Shown: positions 1 to 6,038, numbered from the stretch's first letter. The stretch is 6,982 bases of DNA from an uncultured Collinsella sp. (GCA_900552875.1 USCS01000081.1:1-6982), one strand, 5' to 3'. Numbers and translations are program-made. The notes: generated from the sequence alone by a model not told the origin.

Positions 1-150
1 CTGCGGAATAGTTTGGGAGATAGCCCAAGCAGCCCCGGCGGGGTCCTGTGTAGTCACCCTTTAGGCGAAACTCTCCTAATTATTTGGATGAGTCGTTTAC
101 TTACTTGTACTGTTACCGTCTTCCCGCTGTTGTTGGGGTATGCTTTGTTC
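1..150. other. Upstream intergenic region with two small hairpins; possible divergent gene start
   Basis: No gene can be assigned here with confidence. Two short hairpins lie side by side: TTGGG (13-17) with CCCAA (24-28) around a six-base loop, and CCCC (33-36) with GGGG (40-43) around GGC. Neither is followed by a T-run on the + strand. On the minus strand a frame is open from a GTG at 57-55 to the window edge and would read VTTQDPAGAAWAISQTIPQ. It avoids rare codons, and an AGGAGAG lies upstream at 77-71, but about 13 bases away, which is too far for a good ribosome site. It could be the N-terminus of a divergent gene. Positions 65-150 are T-rich and look like true intergenic DNA. Confidence 0.3.
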
Positions 151-171
151 GTATGTAAACGTATGACATGT
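151..171 (+). promoter_or_regulatory. Operator-like site upstream of the repressor gene (site D)
   Basis: The site contains ATGTAAACGTATGACAT (153-169), an imperfect palindrome with ATGT/ACAT arms centred on G161. It shares the core AAACG-NN-TGACAT with the three copies between 1253 and 1337. Its position just before the ribosome site of the LacI gene suggests that the repressor controls its own transcription. A weak promoter may overlap it (TTGTTG 130-135, TATGTA 152-157, spacer 16), but that match is poor. Confidence 0.55.
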
Positions 172-175
172 TGAT

Positions 176-184
176 GGGGGAGGG
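176..184 (+). promoter_or_regulatory. Ribosome binding site that fixes the repressor start
   Basis: A purine stretch GGGGGAGGG lies four bases before the ATG at 189. Upstream in-frame ATGs at 168 and 174 have no such site, and the first of them lies within the operator-like sequence. The start at 189 is therefore preferred. Confidence 0.6.
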
Positions 185-188
185 TGCT

Positions 189-1199
189 ATGGCTCGCGAG
201 GGCGCTCGTTCTAAGGATTCTGCTAAGCCTGGCATCAAGGAAGTTGCAGCGGTGGCGGGGGTTTCGCCCACTACGGTATCTCGCGTGCTTAATAATCGCG
301 GCTATATTAGCCAAGAAACCCGCGATAAGGTCCATGCCGCGATGGAGCGCATCAACTATACGCCCAACGATATCGCCCGTGCCATGCTCAACGGTCGCCT
401 GAACCTTATCGGCATGATCGTTCCCTTTGTGAGCAGCCCGTTCCATGCTCAGGTTGTGCAGGCGGTCGAGCGCACGTTGGCGGAAAACGGCTTTAAGATG
501 TTGCTGTGCAACAGCGCCAATCGACCCGATCTTGAGCGTTCCTATATTGACATGCTCCGCCGCAATATGGTCGACGGCGTCATCGTCAACTCCCTCAATA
601 TCGGTGCTGAGGCATATGCCGAGATGGGCTTGAGCCTGGTTGGTATCGACTGCGACCTTGGCGAGGCCTCTGTTCAGATTGCGAGCGACAGCTATAGCAT
701 CGGCGAACTTGCCACGCGTCGCCTGATCGATGACGGGTGTTCACGCATCCTGTGCCTGCGCAGCAATAGCCGCATGCGCATGCCTGCCAATAAGCGTACC
801 GATGCCTACCTCGATGTTGTTGAGCAGGCCGGTTTGCCCGCGCTTGTCCGTGAGGTCGAGTTCGTTAAGCCCGATGACGAAAAGAGCGCGGTCGTTGCGA
901 AGATCCTCGATGAGAACCCCGATATTGACGGCATCTTTGCGGGAGACGACACGATGGCGGCCATCTGTCTCAACATTATGAAGCAGCGCGGCTTGAGCGC
1001 TCCGGACGATATTAAGGTCGTGGGCGCGGATGGTGCCCGCCGCACTATGACGTTTATGCCTGACTTAACAACCGTACGCCAAGATATCGATCGCATCGGA
1101 GAGCTCGCGGCGCAATCCATCATCGCTCTTGTTAACGGCGATAATCCTGAATCGAATATCAAGCTCCCCGTTGAACTCATTGAGGGCAAAACCGCGTAG
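189..1199 (+). CDS. LacI-family transcriptional repressor, probably of the sucrose/fructoside operon
   Basis: A 336-residue protein with the full LacI/GalR layout. The N-terminal helix-turn-helix spans about residues 16-48 (IKEVAAVAGVSPTTVSRVLN, recognition helix around 26-35), followed by the hinge region with NDIARAMLNGR (60-70). A periplasmic-binding-like effector domain runs from about residue 73 (LIGMIVPFVSSPFHAQ) to the end, with VGIDCD (151-156), FAGDD (250-254) and VVGADG (277-282) at positions where family members carry sugar-contact or structural residues. Length is typical. It lies directly upstream of two GH32-type hydrolases and a PTS permease in the same orientation, and matching operator-like sites precede both itself and that operon. 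The likely effector is sucrose, its 6-phosphate or fructose; this is inferred from context. The family call is firm, the specific regulon is not proven. Confidence 0.93.
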   Translation: MAREGARSKDSAKPGIKEVAAVAGVSPTTVSRVLNNRGYISQETRDKVHAAMERINYTPNDIARAMLNGRLNLIGMIVPFVSSPFHAQVVQAVERTLAENGFKMLLCNSANRPDLERSYIDMLRRNMVDGVIVNSLNIGAEAYAEMGLSLVGIDCDLGEASVQIASDSYSIGELATRRLIDDGCSRILCLRSNSRMRMPANKRTDAYLDVVEQAGLPALVREVEFVKPDDEKSAVVAKILDENPDIDGIFAGDDTMAAICLNIMKQRGLSAPDDIKVVGADGARRTMTFMPDLTTVRQDIDRIGELAAQSIIALVNGDNPESNIKLPVELIEGKTA

Positions 1200-1252
1200 T
1201 TCATCCCGTGCCAAAAGAATTCCTCAAACGCCTCTGATGACCGTTCGCCGGC

Positions 1253-1273
1253 ATATGTCAACCGTTTGCCGAC
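1253..1273 (-). promoter_or_regulatory. Operator-like site, inverted copy upstream of the promoter (site C)
   Basis: Read on the minus strand it is GGCAAACGGTTGACATAT, matching the AAACG-NN-TGACATAT core of sites A and B in reverse orientation. It sits 47 bp (centre to centre) upstream of site A. It could be an auxiliary operator for cooperative or looped repression. The ACCGTTTGC portion also occurs at 5889-5897, so some of the match may belong to another motif. Confidence 0.45.
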
Positions 1274-1299
1274 GACTGGAACTGCGAAAAGACGTATTG

Positions 1300-1320
1300 A
1301 TGTGAAAACGTTTGACATAT
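1300..1320 (+). promoter_or_regulatory. Operator-like site overlapping the -35 element (site A)
   Basis: The core TGAAAACGTTTGACATAT (1303-1320) belongs to the same family as sites B, C and D. It contains the AAACGTTT centre typical of LacI-family operators. It covers the -35 hexamer TTGACA at 1312-1317, so a bound repressor would block RNA polymerase. Confidence 0.65.
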
Positions 1321-1340
1321 GAAAACGATTGACATATCTT
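1312..1340 (+). promoter_or_regulatory. Sigma-70-type promoter of the hydrolase-transporter operon
   Basis: A perfect TTGACA (1312-1317), a 17-base spacer and TATCTT (1335-1340, four of six to TATAAT). Transcription would start near 1347, leaving a leader of about 37 bases. A second TTGACA at 1329-1334 has no well-spaced -10 (TAGTAT at 1356-1361 needs a 21-base spacer). Both hexamers lie inside the operator copies. Confidence 0.55.
1317..1337 (+). promoter_or_regulatory. Operator-like site in the promoter spacer and -10 (site B)
   Basis: The best palindrome of the set: arms ATATG (1317-1321) and CATAT (1333-1337) about G1327, with core GAAAACGATTGACATAT. It is a tandem repeat of site A at a centre distance of 17 bp, sharing four bases with it. 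It fills the spacer and touches the -10 element. Confidence 0.65.
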
Positions 1341-1383
1341 GCAGTTGTACAGAGTTAGTATCTTGTGGGAAAGGAAGTCTCGG

Positions 1384-2766
1384 ATGCACAAGGTGTATTA
1401 CCAGCCTGAGGGAATTTGGGTAGGCGACATCATGCCGTACGGCGAGGACGGCACGTTCTATCTCTATCATCAGCGTGACACGCGTAACCCCGGACCTTTC
1501 GGAGAGCCGTTTGGCTGGGCACTCGCGACGACCAAGGATTTCGTCAACTACAAGGACTTTGGCGAGAGCCTTGAGCGTGGCGGCGACGAGGAAGTCGACC
1601 AGTATGTTTATGCCGGCACAGTGTTTAAGGTGGGCGACAAGTACCATGCGCTCTACACTGGTTGCAATCGCGATAAGGTCCGCGCGCGCTTGATGAAGCA
1701 GGTTCTTCTTCACGCAACGAGTGACGACGCCGTCAAGTGGGAGAAGAACATCGCCGAGACGCTGCTTCCGCCCCAGGAGGGTTACGATGACCGCAACTGG
1801 CGCGATCCCTTTGTTCTTTGGGATGAGGAGAACGAAGAGTACATGCTCATCCTCGGCACGCGTGTGGGCGAGGACAAGCGTCTGATGACCGGTCGTCTGG
1901 TCAAGTTCACCTCCAAGGACCTGGATACCTGGGAGTTCCAGGGCGACTGGTGGAATCCGGGCCTGTACACCATGTTCGAGATGCCTGATCTCTTTAAGAT
2001 GGGCGACTGGTGGTATCTGGTGTTCTCTGAGTACAGTGATGGCAACAAGACCCGTTACCGCATGTCTCGCTCTATCAACGGTCCTTGGATCACTCCTGCG
2101 GACGATTCCTTCGATGGCCGCGCGTACTATGCTGCACGTACCGCATTTGACGGCGAGCGCCGCGTTCTCTTTGGTTGGGTTCCTACGCGCGACGAGGGCG
2201 GCGACCCCAGCTCTTACCTGTGGGGTGGCACTTTTATGCCTCTCGAGATCGTTCAGCGTGCCGACGGAACGCTCGGCACCAAGCTTCCCGACAGCATGCT
2301 TGGCGCCTTTGGCGAGGCTAAGGCAGTCGAGGCCTTTGAGCTTTCGTGCGAGTCGGGCAAGGTCGAGCAGGTGCTCGCCGCGGATGCCGGTTCTACCTAT
2401 ATGCTCGACGCCGACATCGAGCTCGCCGGTGACGCTGCCGGCTTCTCGGTGAAGCTTGCCGAGGACGCCGAGTCCGGTCTTGCCTATGAGTTCCGCGCCA
2501 ACCTGCGTGAGGGCAAACTCGAGTTTACGGCGGCCCCCCAGTATCCGTGGTTCCAGGTCAACAACATGGGCCTCGAGCGTCCGTTGTTCTTTAAGGGCGA
2601 GGGCACTCACCATGTGCGTCTGGTCGTCGACGACGACATCGCGACCATCTTTGTCGATGATGTTGCGCTCAACGCTCGCTTCTGCAACAAGCAGGGCCAG
2701 GGTGTGGCGCTTACCGTCACCGACGGTGCGCTCAAGTGCGCAAACGCAACGATCGCGTCTCTGTAG
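1384..2766 (+). CDS. Divergent GH32-like glycosidase (five-bladed propeller plus beta-sandwich), cytoplasmic
   Basis: A 460-residue protein related to GH32 fructosidases (clan GH-J), likely to hydrolyse a fructoside or similar glycoside, possibly phosphorylated. The propeller covers about residues 1-300. The nucleophile position is D15 in WVGDIMP, where typical members have WMNDPNG. The RDP motif is intact (140-142). The acid/base position is E199 in EMPDLF, where typical members have ECP. A strand resembling FYAPQSF...IGW appears as YYAARTAFDGERRVLFGW (248-265). The C-terminal part (about 315-460) looks like the GH32 beta-sandwich, with DDDIATIFVDD near 417. There is no signal peptide or membrane segment. 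The start at 1384 is chosen for AAGGA (1371-1375), eight bases upstream; a TTG at 1339 lies inside the promoter. First gene of the operon, 45 bases before EIIBC. Family placement is good, substrate unknown. Confidence 0.85.
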   Translation: MHKVYYQPEGIWVGDIMPYGEDGTFYLYHQRDTRNPGPFGEPFGWALATTKDFVNYKDFGESLERGGDEEVDQYVYAGTVFKVGDKYHALYTGCNRDKVRARLMKQVLLHATSDDAVKWEKNIAETLLPPQEGYDDRNWRDPFVLWDEENEEYMLILGTRVGEDKRLMTGRLVKFTSKDLDTWEFQGDWWNPGLYTMFEMPDLFKMGDWWYLVFSEYSDGNKTRYRMSRSINGPWITPADDSFDGRAYYAARTAFDGERRVLFGWVPTRDEGGDPSSYLWGGTFMPLEIVQRADGTLGTKLPDSMLGAFGEAKAVEAFELSCESGKVEQVLAADAGSTYMLDADIELAGDAAGFSVKLAEDAESGLAYEFRANLREGKLEFTAAPQYPWFQVNNMGLERPLFFKGEGTHHVRLVVDDDIATIFVDDVALNARFCNKQGQGVALTVTDGALKCANATIASL

Positions 2767-2801
2767 CGGCAACGAACCGTTTTATGATTTAGAAAAGGAA
2801 T

Positions 2802-2808
2802 GGAGAGG
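2802..2808 (+). promoter_or_regulatory. Ribosome binding site that fixes the EIIBC start
   Basis: GGAGAGG; its GGAG (2802-2805) ends six bases before the ATG at 2812. The earlier ATG at 2800 overlaps this site and has only AAGGA directly against it. Starting at 2812 gives MDYKAVS, which fits the usual EIIB N-terminus. Confidence 0.6.
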
Positions 2809-2811
2809 AAC

Positions 2812-4263
2812 ATGGACTACAAGGCAGTGTCCCAGCAAGTCGTCGACAACGTCGGCGGACTGGAGAACATCGAGGGCGCCACGCATTGCGTGACCCGTCT
2901 GCGTCTGGTGCTCAAGGATACGAGCAAATACAACAAGGCCGAGCTCGAGAACATCGATGGCGTCAAGGGCGTGCTGTACAACAGCGGCCAGCTCATGATC
3001 ATCTTCGGTACCGGTACCGTCAACAAGGTTTACGATGAGTTTATGGCTCTGACGGGCGTTAAGGAGATCAGTGCTTCCGAGGTCAAGGGCGCCGAGGCGG
3101 ACAAGAAGGGCAAGTTCTTCTCGGTCCTCAAGGTATTCTCGGATATCTTTATCCCCATCATTCCTGCCTTCGTCGGCGCTGCAATCATCATCGGCCTTAA
3201 GTCGCTGATCGTTGCCAACGGCCTCTTTGGCATGGAAGGCAGCCTCGCCGATCACAGCGAGTTCCTCAAGAACCTCGCAAGCTTCTTTGCCATTATCGCC
3301 ACCACGTTCGACTACCTGCCTGTCCTGGTTATGTACAGCGCGGTCAAGCGTTTTGGCGGTAACCCGATCCTGGGCATCCTCGTCGGTATCGTCATGGTTC
3401 ACCCGAGCCTTATGAACCGCAACACGTTCGTTATGGACCCGACGGGTGCTGAGTACTGGAACTTTGGTCCGCTATCCATTCCCATGGTTGCTTTCCAGGG
3501 CGGCGTGTTCCCTGCAATCCTGACTGCCTGGTTTATGGCCAAGGTCGAAAAGATTGCCCAGAAGTACATCCCCGAGGTCGTTTCGTTCGTCTTTGTCCCG
3601 ACCGTTACCCTGATTCTTGCTAACGTCGCCCTGTTCACCGTGTTCGGCCCGCTCGGCAACCTGATCGGCGACGTCCTCGGCGGCGTAATCGATATCCTGT
3701 ACAACAGGATGGGCGTCTTTGGTGCCTTTGTCTTCGCCGCGTTCCTGCAGCCGCTTGTCGTTACCGGTACGCATCAGTTCATCCAGGGTATCGAGGCAAA
3801 CCTCGTCGCCACGACTGGCTTCAACTACATCCAGGCCATCTGGTCGGTTTCCATTATCGCCCAGGGCGGCGGCGCCATCGGCATGTACCTCATTCATAAG
3901 AAGCATTCCAAAGAGCGCAACATCTGCATGTCGTCCTTTATCCCGACGCTGGTCGGAATCTCCGAGCCCGCTATCTTCGCTGCAAACATGCGCTACTCGA
4001 TCATCCCGTTCATCTGCGCTTGCATCGGTGCAGGCTGCGGCGGTGCCTTCGTGAAGCTCTTTGAGGTGCGCGCCATCGGTCAGGGTCTGACCGGCGTGCT
4101 TGGCCTGCTCATCGTCACGCCCGAGACGCTCATGTGGTATGTGGCTGGCAATCTCATCGCCTTTATCGTGCCGATCGTCTTGATCTTTGCCTACAACAAG
4201 GCAAAGGGCGTGCCGACCACTGATGAAGAGGGCGCTGGCGCTGGCTTCGATGTCAGCTTCTAG
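2812..4263 (+). CDS. scrA: PTS EIIBC permease, sucrose-type (glucose/sucrose superfamily)
   Basis: A 483-residue membrane protein that imports a sugar and phosphorylates it on entry. The EIIB domain is about residues 1-80; C26 in ATHCVTRLRL is the phosphocysteine, followed by VKGVLYNSGQ (51-60) and FGTGTVNKVY (65-74). A charged linker (about 85-104) leads to an EIIC domain (105-463) of many hydrophobic helices. EIIC landmarks include FIPIIPAFVGA, GGNPILG, HPSL (197-200), VAFQGGVFPAIL, TGTHQFIQGIEANL (318-331) and GISEPAIF (382-389). From memory the layout matches ScrA closely, with TreB and beta-glucoside permeases as alternatives. There is no EIIA domain after residue 463, only a short GA-rich tail, so EIIA must come from elsewhere. 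Two flanking GH32-type enzymes support sucrose or a related fructoside as substrate. Confidence 0.88.
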   Translation: MDYKAVSQQVVDNVGGLENIEGATHCVTRLRLVLKDTSKYNKAELENIDGVKGVLYNSGQLMIIFGTGTVNKVYDEFMALTGVKEISASEVKGAEADKKGKFFSVLKVFSDIFIPIIPAFVGAAIIIGLKSLIVANGLFGMEGSLADHSEFLKNLASFFAIIATTFDYLPVLVMYSAVKRFGGNPILGILVGIVMVHPSLMNRNTFVMDPTGAEYWNFGPLSIPMVAFQGGVFPAILTAWFMAKVEKIAQKYIPEVVSFVFVPTVTLILANVALFTVFGPLGNLIGDVLGGVIDILYNRMGVFGAFVFAAFLQPLVVTGTHQFIQGIEANLVATTGFNYIQAIWSVSIIAQGGGAIGMYLIHKKHSKERNICMSSFIPTLVGISEPAIFAANMRYSIIPFICACIGAGCGGAFVKLFEVRAIGQGLTGVLGLLIVTPETLMWYVAGNLIAFIVPIVLIFAYNKAKGVPTTDEEGAGAGFDVSF

Positions 4264-4302
4264 TTGAGCCGTTCAGCGTAATCTGAGGATAAGTCCATTT
4301 GA

Positions 4303-4340
4303 GGAAGGGCGTTCGGCTCGTGTGAGTCGAGCGTCCTTTC
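4303..4340 (+). other. Strong intercistronic RNA hairpin
   Basis: An uninterrupted 17-bp stem (4303-4319 with 4324-4340, four G-U pairs) closed by the loop GTGT. It occupies the gap between the EIIBC stop and the second hydrolase start. The 3' side ends in CCTTTCCCATAG, so there is no convincing U-tract in either direction. It may be a weak or partial terminator, an mRNA processing or stability element, or an attenuation point that lowers expression of the last gene. Confidence 0.65.
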
Positions 4341-4358
4341 CCATAGACGAGAAAGTCA

Positions 4359-5807
4359 ATGGCGATGTTTAATCAAAAAAACAAGGTGATGCGTGCGGAC
4401 TATGAGCAGTGGCGAGCTGGACAGGATGAGACGGCGGCTCGCATCGCGTCCGACCCCGATAGGCTTTTGTTCCATGTGGAGCCTGAGCTTGGCTGGCTCA
4501 ACGACCCCAACGGTTTGGTTCAGATTGGTGATACGTATCACATCTATCATCAATACGATCCGTTCGATGCTGCGCATGGCGGTCCAGTGCTTTGGAACCA
4601 TCTGACGACAAAGGATTTTGTGACGTACGAGAATCGCGGCCCCGTGTTGTTCCCCGATTCCGATTTGGATTCGAGTGGAGCGTATTCTGGTTCTGCCTTT
4701 GTACGTGATGGCAAGATTCACTACTTCTATACCGGCAACGTTAAGCATTTTGACCGCGATGATTACGACTACGTGTTGACGGGCCGTGAGCAAAACCAGA
4801 TTCATATGGTTGCCGAGAATCCCGACGAATTGGGCGAGAAGCGCATAGCTGTTGGGCCGGTCGATTACCCCGACGATATCGGTACGCACGTGCGCGACCC
4901 CAAGATCCTTGAACACGACGGTATCTACTACATGGTTCTCGGCGCTCGTACGAAAGACGATCGCGGGTGCGTGCTTGTCTATACCTCGCGCAATCTTGAG
5001 GACTGGAGCTATGCGACGCGCATTGAGTTGGACGAGAAGTTTGGCTTTATGTGGGAGTGCCCCGATCTGTTTGAGCTCGATGGCGAGCTTATTCTCGTTT
5101 GCTGTCCGCAGGGTGTGCCTGCCGATGGTTGGCATTACCGCAATCCGCATCAGTGCGTGTGGTTCTCCATCGAGGCCGATTGGGAGGCGCCGAGCTTTAA
5201 AATCGTCGGGCAGGGCATGCCCCCGATGGTCGATGCCGGTTTTGATTTCTATGCTCCGCAGTCCTTTGAGGATACTGCAGGCCGGCGTTTGATGATCGGA
5301 TGGTCGGGTTGCCCCGACGCGACGGCAGAAAACCCGACGGTGGCGCGCGGGTGGCAGTGCGCGTTGACGGTGCCGCGAGAGCTGAGCATACGCGATGGTA
5401 AGCTCTGCCAGCGGCCGGCGCACGAGATTGAGAGGATGCGCGGTGACTGCGTTCGCGCGATAGGCGGTGAAACCGTTGAGGAGCCGGGCCGCCTGTTTGA
5501 TCTTGTGGTTTCCTGCGAGGGCGCCAAGATGGTCGAGCTCGAAATCCGCAAGGGTGTCTTTGTGCGCTATGCAGACGGGATGCTTACCCTCGACATGGGT
5601 GACGAAGGCTATGGGCGCGACCAGAGGTCGATTGAGCTCAGCGAGCTTCGCGACCTGCGCGTGCTTTCGGACATTACGATGGTCGAGATTTTTGCAAATG
5701 GCGGCGAGGCGGCACTTACGAGCCGTACCTATTCGCCGGCGGTTCCGGCGATGGAGCTGCACGCCGAGGGCGCGGCATCGATGAATTTCTACCGCCTCGC
5801 GCATTAA
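4359..5807 (+). CDS. scrB: GH32 sucrose-6-phosphate hydrolase / beta-fructosidase
   Basis: A 482-residue cytoplasmic enzyme that would cleave sucrose-6-phosphate to glucose-6-phosphate and fructose. All family signatures are present: WLNDPNG (46-52) with nucleophile D49, the HQYDPF stretch (64-69), SGSAF (110-114), RDP (179-181) with D180 as transition-state stabiliser, ECPDLF (233-238) with acid/base E233, and FYAPQSF (297-303). The C-terminal beta-sandwich is present, with MVEIFANGGEAALTSRTY (441-458), a standard GH32 ending. There is no signal peptide and the length is typical. It lies 95 bases after EIIBC, across the hairpin at 4303-4340, and probably shares the operon transcript. The ribosome site is weak (GAG at 4349-4351, seven bases before the ATG), and codon choice looks less refined than in the two preceding genes, which suggests lower expression. 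Secreted-type invertase activity is unlikely given the PTS partner. Confidence 0.92.
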   Translation: MAMFNQKNKVMRADYEQWRAGQDETAARIASDPDRLLFHVEPELGWLNDPNGLVQIGDTYHIYHQYDPFDAAHGGPVLWNHLTTKDFVTYENRGPVLFPDSDLDSSGAYSGSAFVRDGKIHYFYTGNVKHFDRDDYDYVLTGREQNQIHMVAENPDELGEKRIAVGPVDYPDDIGTHVRDPKILEHDGIYYMVLGARTKDDRGCVLVYTSRNLEDWSYATRIELDEKFGFMWECPDLFELDGELILVCCPQGVPADGWHYRNPHQCVWFSIEADWEAPSFKIVGQGMPPMVDAGFDFYAPQSFEDTAGRRLMIGWSGCPDATAENPTVARGWQCALTVPRELSIRDGKLCQRPAHEIERMRGDCVRAIGGETVEEPGRLFDLVVSCEGAKMVELEIRKGVFVRYADGMLTLDMGDEGYGRDQRSIELSELRDLRVLSDITMVEIFANGGEAALTSRTYSPAVPAMELHAEGAASMNFYRLAH

Positions 5808-5861
5808 CCGTGTGTGGAGCACGATTGGACTTGCTGGGCGGAATGTGTCGCAGTTGCCGCA

Positions 5862-5899
5862 GCGAACTACCGTTTATCGCGTATAGCGACCGTTTGCGG
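5862..5899 (+). repeat. Short direct repeat with ACCGTTT cores upstream of the degV promoter
   Basis: Two copies of ACCGTTT (5869-5875 and 5889-5895) are spaced exactly 20 bp apart, each with GCGA before and GCG after. Between them TCGC (5877-5880) and GCGA (5886-5889) could form a small stem. They end about ten bases before the proposed -35. This may be a regulator binding site. No terminator for the preceding operon is visible in 5808-5900. Confidence 0.35.
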
Positions 5900-5904
5900 A
5901 GTAA

Positions 5905-5933
5905 GTAACACTTAGTAATAAACCGTGTAGAAT
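5905..5933 (+). promoter_or_regulatory. Putative sigma-70-type promoter of the DegV gene
   Basis: GTAACA (5905-5910, four of six to TTGACA), a 17-base spacer, and TAGAAT (5928-5933, five of six to TATAAT), in locally AT-rich DNA. Transcription would begin near 5940, giving a structured leader of about 140 bases before the DegV start. Confidence 0.5.
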
Positions 5934-5955
5934 CTCAGATTAGCACGGAGTTTTT

Positions 5956-6004
5956 CCAGGGAGACGCTGTCCTTTGTTGTGTGCAAGGGGCGGCGTCTCT
6001 TTGG
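5956..6004 (+). other. Long 21-bp RNA hairpin in the DegV leader
   Basis: Bases 5956-5976 pair with 5984-6004 without a gap, with G-U wobbles at a few places, around a seven-base loop TTGTGTG. The inner 16 pairs join GAGACGC...CTTTG to CAAGG...GCGTCTC. The T-run (5951-5955) lies before the stem, not after it, and the downstream bases are CGCTCT, so this is not a standard terminator on either strand. It could be a leader regulatory structure, a small structured RNA, or a weak-tailed terminator of the upstream operon. Confidence 0.65.
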
Positions 6005-6009
6005 CGCTC

Positions 6010-6038
6010 TGCCGCCGTTGTGCAACAGCGCGGCGGCG
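6010..6038 (+). other. Second GC-rich hairpin in the DegV leader
   Basis: GCCGCCG (6011-6017) pairs with CGGCGGC (6031-6037), seven G-C pairs, with wobble pairs possible at each end. The loop, about 12 bases, contains TGTGCAACA. It follows the 21-bp hairpin by five bases and ends about 40 bases before the DegV start. Confidence 0.45.

Noticed and set aside
1..174. A + strand frame open from the window edge to a stop at 172-174
   Set aside because: Its product has no recognisable features, it runs through T-rich intergenic DNA and the operator, and it has no visible start.
1300..1337. CcpA-type cre sites
   Set aside because: The left half fits TGNAANCG, but the right-half CA is displaced by one base in every copy, and a dedicated LacI-family repressor gene is adjacent.
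1258..2772. A 504-codon open frame on the minus strand spanning the whole GH32-like gene
   Set aside because: It mirrors a strongly biased coding frame, carries no recognisable domain, and covers the operon promoter. The + strand frame has clear catalytic motifs.
4303..4340. Intrinsic terminator ending the operon after the permease
   Set aside because: There is no U-tract after the stem, only CCTTTCCC, and a functionally linked hydrolase follows directly. Kept as an unassigned hairpin.
4356..5822. A 488-codon open frame antisense to the canonical GH32 gene
   Set aside because: Same composition effect. Its conceptual protein shows no family features, and the + strand protein is unmistakable.
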